Origin: Kitasatospora arboriphila
GTDB lineage: Bacteria; Actinomycetota; Actinomycetes; Mycobacteriales; Mycobacteriaceae
Assembly (NCBI RefSeq): GCF_000717275.1
Contig: NZ_JNYV01000007.1
Coordinates: 1-64,000, forward strand
Reading direction: 5' to 3'
DNA length: 64,000 nucleotides
The translations under genes and the position numbers were made by a program. The notes under the pieces were generated by a model. That model was not told the DNA's origin, did no database searches, and was given only the letters and a program-made list of their open reading frames with translations. Shown piece by piece: positions 43,865 through 56,047 of this stretch (its first letter is position 1; each line of letters opens with the position of its first letter).

Positions 43865-44554
43865 GTGAATCTGGTCATCACCGGTACGTCCACCGAAGTG
43901 GGCAAGACCATCACCACTGCGGCCCTCGCTGCGGCGGTGATGGCTCGTGGCCTCGACGTCGCCGTGTGCAAACCCGCCCAGACCGGGGTCGGCCGGGACG
44001 ATCCCGGTGACATCGACGAAGTGGTACGTCTCGCGGGGGTCCGGACGACGGCGGAAGGTGCCCGTTTCCGCGATCCACTGGCCCCCGAGCGTGCGGCCCG
44101 TAACGAAGGCGCCCAGCCGGTGCAGTTGTCCGGCATCGTCGCGGCAGTCAACGGTCTGGCCGGGTCCGATGTTGTCCTCGTCGAGGGCGCCGGCGGCGTA
44201 CTGGTCCGGCTGGCTCCCGACCTGACCATGCTCGATGTCGCCGATGCCATCGGCGCGCGTGTGCTCGTGGTCGCTGCGCCCGGACTGGGCAGTCTGAACC
44301 ACACCGAACTCACCGTCCGGGCGATCACCGGGGCGGGACTCGAGTGTGCCGGGGTCGTGATCGGGTCCTGGCCCGTCGAGCCGGATCTTGCCGAACGATG
44401 CAATCTCGAGGACTTGCCGCAGGTCACCGGCGTGCCCATCGTAGGGAAAGTGCCCGCCGGGGCGGGTACTTTAGACCGTCAGGCCTTCGTGTCGCAGGCA
44501 GTTGGATGGTTCGATCGTGAGTGGCTGACTTCCATGTGTCCCACCCCAAACTGA
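43865..44554 (+). CDS. bioD: Dethiobiotin synthetase
   Basis: ATP-dependent enzyme that closes the ureido ring of dethiobiotin from diaminopelargonate and carbon dioxide. The P-loop is GTSTEVGKT at the extreme N-terminus, and the substrate-binding VCKPAQTG and VEGAGGVLV motifs follow. The product is 229 residues from GTG 43865, close to the family average. It begins 3 bases after bioF. The next gene, bioB, starts 60 bases further on, the largest gap in the group, so bioB may have a separate promoter. Confidence 0.95.
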   Translation: MNLVITGTSTEVGKTITTAALAAAVMARGLDVAVCKPAQTGVGRDDPGDIDEVVRLAGVRTTAEGARFRDPLAPERAARNEGAQPVQLSGIVAAVNGLAGSDVVLVEGAGGVLVRLAPDLTMLDVADAIGARVLVVAAPGLGSLNHTELTVRAITGAGLECAGVVIGSWPVEPDLAERCNLEDLPQVTGVPIVGKVPAGAGTLDRQAFVSQAVGWFDREWLTSMCPTPN

Positions 44555-44614
44555 GCGCCCACGGTGATAGGGCACACTGAGACCGCAATATTCATGACAA
44601 GAGGGAGGCCCCAC

Positions 44615-45628
44615 GTGACCCAGGCACCAGTACGCACAGACATTCTGGACGTCGCGCGCGAGCAGGTGTTGGAACGCGGTGAAGGGCTCACTCAAGAGCA
44701 GACACTGCAGATCCTGCAGCTGCCCGACGACAAACTGACCGATCTTCTCCAGCTCGCGCACGACGTGCGGATGAAGCACTGCGGGCCAGAGGTCGAGGTC
44801 GAGGGCATCATCTCCCTCAAAACCGGCGGTTGCCCGGAAGATTGCCATTTCTGCTCGCAGTCCGGCTTGTTCGCATCACCCGTGCGCAGTGCGTGGATCG
44901 ACATCCCGGCTCTGGTCGAGGCTGCCAAGCAGACCGCCAAGTCCGGTGCCACCGAGTTCTGCATCGTGGCGGCGGTACGCGGTCCCGACAAGCGGCTGAT
45001 GGCTCAGGTCGCTGCCGGCATCGAAGCGATCCGCGCCGAGGTCGACATCCAGATCGCCTGCAGCCTGGGCATGTTGACCCAGGAGCAGGTCGACGAGCTC
45101 AAGGCCATGGGCGTGCATCGCTACAACCACAACCTCGAGACCGCGCGCTCGCATTTCCCGAACGTTGTCACCACCCATAGCTGGGAAGAGCGTTTCGGCA
45201 CCCTGAAGATGATCCGTGAAGCCGGTATGGAGGTCTGCTGCGGCGGCATCCTCGGCATGGGCGAGACGCTGGAACAGCGAGCCGAGTTCGCCGCGGATCT
45301 GGCTGCGCTCGATCCCGACGAGGTTCCGCTCAACTTCCTCAACCCGCGTCCGGGTACCCCGTTCGGGGACCTCGACGTGTTGCCGGCTGCCGAAGCCCTC
45401 AAAGCCGTGGCCGCCTTCCGTCTGGCACTGCCTCGCACCATCCTGCGGTTCGCCGGTGGCCGGGAGATCACCCTCGGTGACCTCGGCGCAAAGCAGGGCA
45501 TCCTCGGCGGGATCAACGCGGTCATCGTCGGCAACTACCTGACCACCCTCGGCCGTCCGGCCGAGACCGATCTGGATCTGCTCGAAGAGCTGCAGATGCC
45601 GATCAAGGCCCTCAACGACTCGATCTGA
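44615..45628 (+). CDS. bioB: Biotin synthase (radical SAM)
   Basis: Inserts sulfur into dethiobiotin using radical SAM chemistry, with a [4Fe-4S] and an auxiliary [2Fe-2S] cluster. The CxxxCxxC motif is CPEDCHFC; cluster ligands for the second site are in the IACSLGM and CCGGI segments; the conserved [10 protein letters not shown] and YNHNLET regions are present. I chose GTG 44615 (MTQAPVRTD) with an AGGGAGG site, which agrees with the mycobacterial protein; two upstream ATGs give short extensions. The product is about 337 residues. The next gene encodes the auxiliary protein known to be needed by this type of BioB. Confidence 0.95.
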   Translation: MTQAPVRTDILDVAREQVLERGEGLTQEQTLQILQLPDDKLTDLLQLAHDVRMKHCGPEVEVEGIISLKTGGCPEDCHFCSQSGLFASPVRSAWIDIPALVEAAKQTAKSGATEFCIVAAVRGPDKRLMAQVAAGIEAIRAEVDIQIACSLGMLTQEQVDELKAMGVHRYNHNLETARSHFPNVVTTHSWEERFGTLKMIREAGMEVCCGGILGMGETLEQRAEFAADLAALDPDEVPLNFLNPRPGTPFGDLDVLPAAEALKAVAAFRLALPRTILRFAGGREITLGDLGAKQGILGGINAVIVGNYLTTLGRPAETDLDLLEELQMPIKALNDSI

Positions 45629-45657
45629 CAGTTCGCATCTCAAGGAACGCTCCGACG

Positions 45658-45894
45658 ATGACCGACATCCCCGCGCCGCTGGCCGCGCCTCTCACCTTCG
45701 GGGTGTACACGGGCGTGCGGTTGGAGCTCGAGCACCCGGACTCGGTGCCCAAGGCCGCGCAGTTGGGCCTGGAGCCGCCGCGATACTGCGGCCAGTGTGG
45801 GCGCCGGATGGTCGTTCAGGTGCGTCCTGACGGATGGTCGGCGCGCTGCTCACGACACGGCACGGTCGACTCGGTGGAGCTGGCGCAGCGTTGA
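45658..45894 (+). CDS. bsaP: Biotin synthase auxiliary protein (Rv1590 family)
   Basis: A 78-residue protein with CxxC at 44 and 47 (YCGQCGRR) and a second Cys/His pair near 64 and 67 (CSRHG), giving a four-ligand metal or cluster site. It corresponds to M. tuberculosis Rv1590, which has been reported as an auxiliary protein needed by mycobacterial BioB to make biotin from dethiobiotin. It sits 29 bases after bioB with an AAGGAA site before ATG, matching that role. Whether the Cys hold an Fe-S cluster in this protein is inference. Its stop overlaps the next start. Confidence 0.85.
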   Translation: MTDIPAPLAAPLTFGVYTGVRLELEHPDSVPKAAQLGLEPPRYCGQCGRRMVVQVRPDGWSARCSRHGTVDSVELAQR

Positions 45895-46487
45895 CCGGTC
45901 CGCGCCGGGCGTTGTCGCCTCCTGCATCGGCGGCCGCGCTGGTCGTGGCGGGGATTGTGTTGGTCGCGATCGCATGGGGAGTGATCTGGGGCCTGCTCAC
46001 CCCGGGCATCGACGGCCGGGTGACCGAATCGGGCAGGGCGGTGGCCACCGGCGACGCCGGCACCGAGTTCTCTGCCCTGGCGATCTTCTTCTGTGTGGCA
46101 CTGGCCGCCGGTCTGTTGCTTGCAGTGGTGCTCTGGGTATCTCCGTCACTCCGTGGTCCGTTGGGCGTGGTGGTGTTGACCGTGTCGACGATCACCGCCG
46201 GTGTCGGGGCGGTATGGGTGGGCGATGCCATTGCGCGTCTGCGCTTTTCGGGTCGAGATGGGGTGGCGGTAGGGCAGGAGTTCACTCAGCCGCCCAGCCT
46301 GCGCATCGTCGGCGCCCAGCTCGACATCTCCGGAGGAGTCGGATTCTCGTGGGCCCTGCTGGTGATCGCGCCTCTGACCGCGCTGGTCACCACCATCTTG
46401 CTGGTCGCCCTCGAACGCGGCGAACCTCGTGAGTCGACGATCGACGAGGACGCCCCCGTCGAAGCGAGTGCGTCACACGGACAGTGA
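45891..46487 (+). CDS. DUF2567-type membrane protein
   Basis: A 198-residue protein with about four hydrophobic segments and no recognised catalytic motif, matching by position and outline Rv1591 of M. tuberculosis, annotated as DUF2567. The TTG at 45891 overlaps the bsaP stop (TTGA), so it is coupled to the biotin cluster. Transmembrane segments are near residues 13-37, 60-82, 88-112 and 158-182; an acidic tail ends the protein. Conservation of the linkage suggests a role with biotin synthesis or transport, but that is inference only. Confidence 0.7.
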   Translation: MTGPRRALSPPASAAALVVAGIVLVAIAWGVIWGLLTPGIDGRVTESGRAVATGDAGTEFSALAIFFCVALAAGLLLAVVLWVSPSLRGPLGVVVLTVSTITAGVGAVWVGDAIARLRFSGRDGVAVGQEFTQPPSLRIVGAQLDISGGVGFSWALLVIAPLTALVTTILLVALERGEPRESTIDEDAPVEASASHGQ

Positions 46488-46517
46488 CGCGCCGCACAGG
46501 CACTTGCGCGGAAACAG

Positions 46518-46538
46518 TTGTAGTTTCACAATAGTTTC
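46518..46538. promoter_or_regulatory. Repeat cluster before the MFS gene (MarR operator candidate)
   Basis: TTGT and ACAA form a 14-base inverted repeat with a 6-base spacer at 46518-46531, and TAGTTTC occurs twice 11 bases apart (46521 and 46532). A GAAAC arm just upstream also pairs with GTTTC. The cluster ends at the predicted GTG start. MarR regulators bind such palindromes, and a MarR gene follows the MFS gene. Confidence 0.4.
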
Positions 46539-48029
46539 GTGACCAAACCAGTCGAGGATCTCAGCCGCAATCGCAAGGTGGCGATTCTCGCTACCTGCTG
46601 TCTCAGCCTGCTGATCGTCTCGATGGACGCGACCATCGTCAACGTCGCGATCCCGTCGATCAGGAGTGACTTCGAAGCCACGCCCACCGAATTGCAGTGG
46701 GTGATCGATGTCTACACGCTGGTGTTGGCCAGTTTGCTGATGCTCGCCGGAACCACCGCGGACCGATTCGGGCGGCGGCGGGTGTTCCAGATCGGTCTGA
46801 CGTTGTTTGCTCTCGGCTCGCTTCTGTGCAGCCTGGCACCCAGCGTCGAGGTCCTCATCGCCGCCAGATTCCTCCAGGCGGTGGGCGGTTCGATGCTCAA
46901 CCCGGTGGCCATGTCGATCATCACCCAGACGTTCTCCGGCCGGGTCGAACGTGCTCGGGCGGTCGGTGTCTGGGGCGCGGTTGTTGGGGTCTCGATGGCG
47001 CTCGGCCCGATCGTGGGCGGCGTGCTCATCGACCTGTTCAGTTGGCAGTCGGTGTTCCTGATCAACCTCCCGATCTGCCTGATCGCGGTGATCGCCACCA
47101 TTGTTGTTGTGCCCGAATCGAAGTCGCAGCGCGTTCGCGGACTCGACCCCATCGGACAAGGCCTGGCGATCACGTTCATGGCTGGTGTTGTCATCGGGTT
47201 GATCGAAGGACCCGGCATGGGCTGGACCGATTGGCGGACGATCGGGATCTTTGTGGTTGCGATCGTCGCATTCGGCGGTTTTTGCGCCTACGAACTGCGC
47301 CGGACCGACCCGTTCATCGAACTACGGTTCTTCCGCAGCATCCCGTTCTCGGCGGCCACCGTCACCGGCATCTGCGCCTTCGCCGCCTATGGCGCATTCC
47401 TGTTCATGATGTCGATATACCTGCAGGGGATCCGCGGCTACTCCCCGGTCGAGACAGGTCTGATGTTCCTGCCGATCGCGATCGGCACGGTCATCTGCTC
47501 GCCGTTGTCCGGCCGCCTGGTGGGCCGCTATGGAACGCGCCCATCCCTGGTGTTCGCGGGTGTGATGCTCGCATTGGCGTCGAGCCTGCTCACGCAGCTG
47601 GGACCGGACACCCCCAACTGGCAGATGCTGATCGTCTTCGGCATGTTCGGGGTCGGTTTCGGAGCCGTGAACGCGCCGATCACCACGGCTGCCGTCAGCG
47701 GGATGCCACGCGAACGCGCGGGTGCCGCGTCGGCGATCGCGTCGACGAGCCGCCAACTCGGGATCAGCGTGGGGGTGGCGCTGTCCGGGACCATTGCCGG
47801 ATCGGTGATCGCGGCCGGGCCCGACTCGCCGGTGTCCGTCTCCGCGATGGCTCCGCTGTGGTGGGTGGCGGCGGGACTCGCCCTCACCATCGCGGCATTG
47901 GGGATCTTCTCCACCACCGAGGCGTCGGCGCGCACCACGTCGCGGGTGGCCGACCTGTTCGCCGAGGCTGACGAGAAGCCGATCGTCCAACCGACGCATC
48001 GCACCCCCACCGGCGGCAGGAGTCGGTGA
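46539..48029 (+). CDS. MFS drug efflux transporter, DHA2 (EmrB/QacA) type
   Basis: The 496-residue protein has about fourteen transmembrane segments. Motif D1 is MDATIVNVAIPSI, motif A is TADRFGRRRVFQIG, and the antiporter motif C is GAVVGVSMALGPIVGG, all typical of proton-coupled multidrug exporters of the DHA2 family. The start is GTG 46539, just after a repeat cluster. Its stop overlaps the MarR gene start (TGATG), so transporter and regulator form one operon. The substrate is unknown. The gene interrupts the otherwise conserved bio to nad order. Confidence 0.92.
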   Translation: MTKPVEDLSRNRKVAILATCCLSLLIVSMDATIVNVAIPSIRSDFEATPTELQWVIDVYTLVLASLLMLAGTTADRFGRRRVFQIGLTLFALGSLLCSLAPSVEVLIAARFLQAVGGSMLNPVAMSIITQTFSGRVERARAVGVWGAVVGVSMALGPIVGGVLIDLFSWQSVFLINLPICLIAVIATIVVVPESKSQRVRGLDPIGQGLAITFMAGVVIGLIEGPGMGWTDWRTIGIFVVAIVAFGGFCAYELRRTDPFIELRFFRSIPFSAATVTGICAFAAYGAFLFMMSIYLQGIRGYSPVETGLMFLPIAIGTVICSPLSGRLVGRYGTRPSLVFAGVMLALASSLLTQLGPDTPNWQMLIVFGMFGVGFGAVNAPITTAAVSGMPRERAGAASAIASTSRQLGISVGVALSGTIAGSVIAAGPDSPVSVSAMAPLWWVAAGLALTIAALGIFSTTEASARTTSRVADLFAEADEKPIVQPTHRTPTGGRSR

Positions 48030-48454
48030 TGGGGGATCTGCGTGACGAGGTGTGGCGCACGATGACGTCGTTGGTGCACAGCAACCGCGAGACGTGGCGT
48101 CGCGCGGTGATCGATCGAACGGGGCTGCCGTTCAGTCGATTCAGGATTCTGAGCCGGCTCGACAGCGGTCCACTCACCATGAAGCAGCTGGCGTCGGCGG
48201 CCACGGTGGATGCCCCTGCCGCCACGGTGGCCGTGACAGAGTTGGAGCAGCGGGGACTGGTGGACCGTCGAACGGACCCGGCCAACCGGCGCAGCAAGGT
48301 GGTGTCGCTGACCGAGGCGGGGCGGGAGATGCTCGATGCGGCACGAGCGGTCGAGGATCCGGCGCCCTTGCCTTTCGACGCGCTCAGCGACGACGAGGTC
48401 GCTTCCCTCGCGGTCCTCCTGACAAAACTGGCCGAACACACGCGGACCGGGTGA
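48029..48454 (+). CDS. MarR-family transcriptional regulator
   Basis: A 141-residue winged-helix regulator. The DNA-binding region includes LTMKQLASAATVDAPAATVAVTELEQRGLVDRRTDPANRRSKVVSLTEAGREML, a clear MarR domain with the DPxxRR wing. ATG 48029 is favoured by an AGGAG site; GTG 48026 is possible. It is coupled to the MFS exporter and probably represses it, releasing DNA when a phenolic or toxic ligand binds. The repeat cluster before the MFS gene is a likely target. Confidence 0.92.
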   Translation: MGDLRDEVWRTMTSLVHSNRETWRRAVIDRTGLPFSRFRILSRLDSGPLTMKQLASAATVDAPAATVAVTELEQRGLVDRRTDPANRRSKVVSLTEAGREMLDAARAVEDPAPLPFDALSDDEVASLAVLLTKLAEHTRTG

Positions 48455-48470
48455 GCGGCTCCGCGGCGGG

Positions 48471-49166
48471 TCAGGGCGGCGGGCGAAGCGTCGCGAACTC
48501 GTCGGTGATGCGCAGTTGTTTGTCGGCGAAACGGTAGAGCGCCGGTGGCCGCCCACCCGATGGGCCGGTTCGCCCGACTGTTCCGGTTGCGGTGATCACG
48601 CCGCGGCGGGACAAGATGCGCAGCAGATTGGTCGAGTCCACCGGGTAGCCGAGGGCGGCGCAGTAGACGTCGCTCAGTGCCGACATCGAGAACTCGGCGG
48701 GCGCGAGTGCAAACGCGATGTTGGTGTACGACAGCTTCGCAGCCAGTCTCGACCGTGCCCGTTCGACGATCTGGCTGTGGTCGAAGCTGATCTGAGGTAG
48801 TTGCGAGACCGGGTGCCACCGGGTGTCGGGTGGCAGATTCGGCTGTGAGTCGGACGGCACCATACCGAGATATGAGGACGCGATGACGCGCGGTCCGGGC
48901 ATCCGTCTGGGGTCGGAGAAGACAGACAGTTGCTCGAGGTGGGCGACTTCGCGCACGTCGACCTTCTCGGCCAACTGCCGAAGCGCCGAGGTCTTGAGGT
49001 CTTCGTCGGCGCGAAGGCCACCACCGGGCAGCGACCACGACCCGGCCTGCGGGTCGAACGCCCGCTGCCACAGCAAGACCGAGAGCTGGGGAGCGTCGGA
49101 GTCACCCGATTCGCGCACCTGGAACACGGCGCAGAGCACTTCATGGAAGACGCTCGGCGCAGGCAT
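48471..49166 (-). CDS. nrtR: NrtR-type NAD biosynthesis regulator (NUDIX-like domain plus winged helix)
   Basis: The 231-residue protein has an N-terminal NUDIX-like domain (SWSLPGGGLRADEDLKTSALRQLAEKVDV) and a C-terminal winged helix (MSALSDVYCAALGYPVDSTNLLRILSRRGVITATGTVGRTGPSGGRPPALYRF), the architecture of NrtR. In the family the NUDIX-like domain senses ADP-ribose or NAD metabolites and releases DNA. The NUDIX box lacks the second part of the REXXEE signature (here RQLAEKV), consistent with a sensor and not a hydrolase. It corresponds to M. tuberculosis Rv1593c. It diverges from nadA, with an inverted repeat in the gap. Frames upstream of ATG 49166 are not coding. Confidence 0.9.
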   Translation of the reverse strand: MPAPSVFHEVLCAVFQVRESGDSDAPQLSVLLWQRAFDPQAGSWSLPGGGLRADEDLKTSALRQLAEKVDVREVAHLEQLSVFSDPRRMPGPRVIASSYLGMVPSDSQPNLPPDTRWHPVSQLPQISFDHSQIVERARSRLAAKLSYTNIAFALAPAEFSMSALSDVYCAALGYPVDSTNLLRILSRRGVITATGTVGRTGPSGGRPPALYRFADKQLRITDEFATLRPPP

Positions 49167-49258
49167 GGCTGCGAGTGTAGTGGGTGTCCGGTGACCTGTT
49201 TGACCATGTCGAAGGGGTCGCGGATGCGGCCTTTCGGTGACCCGTGGCGGGCGAGTGC

Positions 49259-49264
49259 TACGAT
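49259..49264 (+). promoter_or_regulatory. Candidate -10 element for nadA
   Basis: TACGAT at 49259-49264 fits the TAnnnT pattern; a weak GTGACC at 49237 gives a 16-base spacer. The inverted repeat at 49273 begins 9 bases downstream, so it would cover the start of transcription. Confidence 0.45.
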
Positions 49265-49272
49265 CGGGTCGA

Positions 49273-49297
49273 GGTTTTCGATCTACAGTCGAAAACC
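49273..49297. promoter_or_regulatory. Perfect 25-bp inverted repeat, candidate NrtR operator
   Basis: GGTTTTCGA and TCGAAAACC form perfect 9-base arms around a 7-base spacer. The repeat lies in the 192-base gap between nrtR and nadA, just downstream of a TACGAT -10 candidate. NrtR proteins bind palindromes near NAD-synthesis genes; the position suits repression of nadA and autoregulation. Assignment to NrtR is inference from context. Confidence 0.75.
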
Positions 49298-49358
49298 CCA
49301 GCCCAGTAGCCCAGGCCGGCCACCGTAGGTCGGCGCCACGAACAGGAGGTGGTTGGAC

Positions 49359-50378
49359 ATGACCACCACGGAACTCCCGATCGGCTCTACCGCACCTCTC
49401 TACACCGGAGTCGACCCCACGCCCGAATGGTTCGCCGAGATCAAGCGCCTGGCCAAGGCACGCAACGCGACCTTGCTGGCCCACAACTATCAGTTGCCTG
49501 CCATCCAGGACGTCGCCGACCACGTGGGCGACTCCCTTGCGCTGTCGCGCATCGCGGCCGAGGCCGAGACCGATGAGATCATCTTCTGCGGCGTGCACTT
49601 CATGGCGGAGACGGCCAAGATCCTCAGCCCCGACAAGCGGGTACTCATCCCGGACGAGCGGGCCGGATGTTCGCTCGCGGACTCCATCACCGCCGAAGAC
49701 CTGCGGGCCTGGAAGGCCGACTACCCGGATGCGGTGGTCGTCTCTTACGTCAACACGACGGCAGAGGTGAAGGGTCTCACCGACATCTGCTGCACGTCGT
49801 CGAACGCCGTCGATGTGGTCAACTCCATCGACCCCGACCGTGAGGTGCTCTTCCTTCCAGACCAGTTCCTGGGAGCCCACGTCAAGCGGGTGACCGGCCG
49901 CACGAACATGCAGATCTGGGCCGGCGAGTGCCACGTGCACGCCGGTATCAACGGTGATGAGCTGACGGAGAAGTCTCGGACCCACCCGGACGCCGAGTTG
50001 TACGTGCACCCCGAATGTGGTTGCGCCACTTCGGCTCTCTACCTCGCGGGCGAGGGCTTCGTGCCGGCGGACAAGGTCAAGATCCTCTCCACCGGTGGGA
50101 TGCTCGACGCCGCCCGCGCCACCGGCGCAACACAGGTCCTGGTGGCCACCGAGGTCGGCATGCTGCACCAGCTGCGCAAAGCCGCTCCCGACGTCGACTT
50201 CCAGGCAGTCAACGACCGCGCGTCCTGCCCGTACATGAAGATGATCACCCCGGCCGCGCTGCTGCGTTGCCTCACCGAGGGCAAGGACGAGGTGCACGTC
50301 GACGCCGCCACGGCCGAGCGCGCCCGGCTGAGCGTGCAGCGGATGATCGAGATCGGCAATCCGGGGTCGGGGGAGTGA
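49359..50378 (+). CDS. nadA: Quinolinate synthase
   Basis: Condenses iminoaspartate with dihydroxyacetone phosphate to make quinolinate, using a [4Fe-4S] cluster. Three conserved Cys positions are seen in [21 protein letters not shown] and RASCPYMKM; the [14 protein letters not shown] region is typical. The product is about 339 residues; ATG 49359 is favoured by AGGAGG nine bases upstream, while TTG 49353 is too close to it. It overlaps nadC by four bases (GTGA). In mycobacteria nadB sits between nadA and nadC, but it is absent here. Confidence 0.95.
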   Translation: MTTTELPIGSTAPLYTGVDPTPEWFAEIKRLAKARNATLLAHNYQLPAIQDVADHVGDSLALSRIAAEAETDEIIFCGVHFMAETAKILSPDKRVLIPDERAGCSLADSITAEDLRAWKADYPDAVVVSYVNTTAEVKGLTDICCTSSNAVDVVNSIDPDREVLFLPDQFLGAHVKRVTGRTNMQIWAGECHVHAGINGDELTEKSRTHPDAELYVHPECGCATSALYLAGEGFVPADKVKILSTGGMLDAARATGATQVLVATEVGMLHQLRKAAPDVDFQAVNDRASCPYMKMITPAALLRCLTEGKDEVHVDAATAERARLSVQRMIEIGNPGSGE

Positions 50379-51244
50379 CGGCGGACAACCCCGCCGGCAC
50401 CGCTGAGGTCGCCGCACTGATCGCGACCGCACTGGACGAGGATCTGCGCTACGGACCCGACGTCACCACGGCCGCAACGGTTCCCGAGGGAGCAGTTGCG
50501 ACCGTGGCCCTCGGGAGCCGGCAATCCGGTGTACTCGCCGGCCTCGACGTTGCACTACAGGTGTTCGATGCGGTGATCGGCAGCGGCACGTACGAGGTGC
50601 TCGACCGCCTCGAGGACGGCGCGGTGGTCGAACCGGGCACGGTCGTCGCGACGTTGCGGGGCCCGGTCGGCGGGCTGCTTGTCGCTGAACGCACTGCATT
50701 GAACCTTCTGTGTCATCTGTCGGGGATCGCCACCGCTACCGCGCAGTGGGTCGCCGAGCTCGATGGCACCGGCGCCAAGGTTCGTGATTCTCGAAAGACG
50801 TTGCCCGGCATGCGATCCCTACAGAAATACGCGGTGCGGTGTGGCGGGGGAGAGAACCACCGCATGGGGTTGGGCGACGCCGCACTGATCAAGGACAACC
50901 ACGTGGCCGCGGCGGGTTCTGTCACGGCCGCCCTGCAGGCGGTGCGTGCCGCGTCGCCGGACCTGCCCTGTGAGGTCGAGGTGGACTCGCTCGAACAGCT
51001 CGACGAAGCGCTGGGGCTGGAGGCGGAGCTTGTTCTGCTGGACAACTTCCCGTTGTGGCAGACCCAGATGGCGGTGCAGCGCAGGAACTCGCGGTCGCCG
51101 AAGACCAAACTCGAGTCCTCGGGTGGTCTGAGTCTTGATGTCGCCGAGGACTACGCCCGGACCGGTGTCGACTACCTCGCCGTCGGAGCGTTGACCCACT
51201 CGGTCATCGCACTCGACCTCGGGTTCGACTGGGTCGGCGACTAG
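50375..51244 (+). CDS. nadC: Nicotinate-nucleotide diphosphorylase (carboxylating)
   Basis: Converts quinolinate and PRPP to nicotinate mononucleotide with loss of carbon dioxide. The product is about 289 residues from GTG 50375, which overlaps the nadA stop. The family motifs [30 protein letters not shown] and KDNHVAAAG are present, as is [15 protein letters not shown]. Together with nadA it forms a two-gene operon next to nrtR. Iminoaspartate for nadA would have to come from an enzyme encoded elsewhere. Confidence 0.95.
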   Translation: MTADNPAGTAEVAALIATALDEDLRYGPDVTTAATVPEGAVATVALGSRQSGVLAGLDVALQVFDAVIGSGTYEVLDRLEDGAVVEPGTVVATLRGPVGGLLVAERTALNLLCHLSGIATATAQWVAELDGTGAKVRDSRKTLPGMRSLQKYAVRCGGGENHRMGLGDAALIKDNHVAAAGSVTAALQAVRAASPDLPCEVEVDSLEQLDEALGLEAELVLLDNFPLWQTQMAVQRRNSRSPKTKLESSGGLSLDVAEDYARTGVDYLAVGALTHSVIALDLGFDWVGD

Positions 51245-51376
51245 TCCTCCGCAGGAGGTGGGCTCGTCGGCCCGAGTTTTCGACCAGGGGCCGGGGACAT
51301 ATGCGTCTGTACGATTGAATACGGCGCTCGACGCCATTCATTCGCACCACCCACCCATCCCCTGGAGGTAGAACAC

Positions 51377-52417
51377 GTGCCGACCGTCAATGCCTACGCC
51401 GCGATGTCCGCGACGGAAGAGCTGGTCCCCACCACCATCGACACTCGTGAGGTGGGTCCGCACGATGTTCGCATCGCGGTTGCGTACGCCGGCATCTGTC
51501 ACTCGGACATCCACACCGCTCGCAACGAGTGGGGGTACACCGCATACCCCGTGATCCCCGGCCACGAGATCGCCGGAACGGTCTCCGAAATCGGTGCCGA
51601 GGTGACCAAGTACCAGGTCGGCGACCGAGTGGGCGTCGGTTGCTTCGTCGACTCGTGCCGCGAGTGTGAGGCCTGCATTCTCGGGCAGGAGCAGTACTGC
51701 ACACGAGGGATGGTCGGTACCTACAACGCCACCGGCCGCGACGGCAAACCCACCACCGGCGGATACGCACAAGAAGTGGTGGTCGATGCCAACTACGTGC
51801 TCCGGATCCCGGACTCCCTGGGACTCGACGTGGCAGCTCCGCTGTTGTGCGCCGGCATCACCACGTACTCGCCGTTGCGGCACTGGGGTGCGGGGCCGGG
51901 CAAGCGGGTCGCAATCATCGGTCTGGGGGGACTGGGTCACATGGGCGTCAAGATCGCCGCGGCCATGGGCGCCGAGGTGAGTGTGATCTCGCAATCTCTC
52001 AAGAAGATGGAAGACGGACTGCGGCTCGGCGCGCAGCACTATTACGCCACCGACGATCCGACGACGTTCAAGCAACTGCGCGGAAAGTTCGACCTCATCA
52101 TCAACACGGTGTCGGTCAACTTCGACATCAACAAGTACATGGGCATGCTCGCGCTGAACGGCACGCTGGTGGAACTCGGGCTGCCAGAGAAGCCGATCTC
52201 GGTCCGGGCGATGTCCTTGACCGCAAATCGGCGTTCGCTGGCCGGCTCGATGATCGGTGGCATCGCCGAGACCCAGGAGATGCTGGACTTCTGCGCCGAG
52301 CACGATCTCGGTTCGGAGATCGAGGTCATCCCTGCACAGCAGATCAACGAGGCGTACGAGCGGGTGATCGCTTCCGACGTCCGCTACCGGTTTGTCATCG
52401 ACAACTCGACGCTGTGA
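51377..52417 (+). CDS. Zinc-dependent NAD(P) alcohol dehydrogenase (AdhC/YahK group)
   Basis: A medium-chain dehydrogenase of 346 residues in the cinnamyl-alcohol-type group. The catalytic zinc ligands are in GICHSD and PGHEIAG, and the structural zinc Cys are in [20 protein letters not shown], all present. The Rossmann motif is [17 protein letters not shown] 51377 has a GGAGG site. Members of this group reduce aldehydes, with broad substrates and NADPH preference; the natural substrate cannot be read. It stands alone after nadC with a 132-base gap and ends 13 bases before the convergent membrane-protein gene. Confidence 0.92.
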   Translation: MPTVNAYAAMSATEELVPTTIDTREVGPHDVRIAVAYAGICHSDIHTARNEWGYTAYPVIPGHEIAGTVSEIGAEVTKYQVGDRVGVGCFVDSCRECEACILGQEQYCTRGMVGTYNATGRDGKPTTGGYAQEVVVDANYVLRIPDSLGLDVAAPLLCAGITTYSPLRHWGAGPGKRVAIIGLGGLGHMGVKIAAAMGAEVSVISQSLKKMEDGLRLGAQHYYATDDPTTFKQLRGKFDLIINTVSVNFDINKYMGMLALNGTLVELGLPEKPISVRAMSLTANRRSLAGSMIGGIAETQEMLDFCAEHDLGSEIEVIPAQQINEAYERVIASDVRYRFVIDNSTL

Positions 52418-52429
52418 ACCCGCCGGTGG

Positions 52430-52846
52430 TCATCTGAGCGTCTGACGCGCCTGTCGCCGGTCCCTCGATCTGGGATCGGGAACAAGCGCGCCGAGCAGGA
52501 AGTTGACGATCGAGATGATCACCGACCCCCACACCGCGGTCCAGAACCCGTCGATGCTGAGCCCGAACTCGGTGGAGTCGGTGATCCACGCGGTCAGCAG
52601 CAACATCAAAGCGTTGATGACCAGCGTGAACAAGCCCAGTGTGAGGATCAGCAGGGGGATCGACAGCAGTTTCACCACAGGCTTGATCGCGGTGTTCACC
52701 ACGGTGAACACCAGGGCGATGAACAGGACGATCAGGACCTGCGCGGACGTGTCGCGGCCGTCGGTGGCGATGGAGATGCCGGTGACGAGCGCCGCGGCCA
52801 CCCAGATCGCGATGGCGTTGATCAGCAGGCGGACGACGAAGACCAT
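52430..52846 (-). CDS. Small four-helix membrane protein (phage-holin-family-4 like)
   Basis: A 138-residue protein with four hydrophobic segments (VVRLLINAIAIWVAAALV, VLIVLFIALVFTVVNTAI, IPLLILTLGLFTLVINALML, AVWGSVIISIVNFLLGAL). The FTVVNTAIKPVVKLLSIPLLILTLGLFTLVINALML pattern, read in parts, is typical of the widespread Pfam family named phage holin 4, which in cellular genomes is not phage derived and has no assigned role. The ATG start has an AGGAC site. It converges with the dehydrogenase gene and diverges from hisD. Confidence 0.8.
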   Translation of the reverse strand: MVFVVRLLINAIAIWVAAALVTGISIATDGRDTSAQVLIVLFIALVFTVVNTAIKPVVKLLSIPLLILTLGLFTLVINALMLLLTAWITDSTEFGLSIDGFWTAVWGSVIISIVNFLLGALVPDPRSRDRRQARQTLR

Positions 52847-52956
52847 GTCCTGATCCTAGGGCCGCCGGTGAAAACGGCTGGCCGCACCGCATATCCTTGA
52901 ACTCGGATCCATAGCGCACTGTGGATCGCCGACCCACCCGTCAGGAGTATTCGCCG

Positions 52957-56043
<3,087 letters not shown>

Positions 56044-56047
<4 letters not shown>

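Noticed and set aside
42695..44302. 535-codon minus-strand open frame across bioF and bioD
   Set aside because: Both bioF and bioD have clear active-site motifs in the opposite frame; the antisense frame shows none.
49167..50432. Upstream extension of the nrtR frame, antisense to nadA
   Set aside because: The extra N-terminal part mirrors nadA and has no recognisable domain. NrtR similarity begins at ATG 49166.
52430..52846. Holin-like protein considered as prophage evidence
   Set aside because: The family is common in ordinary chromosomes, and no other phage gene or attachment site is present.
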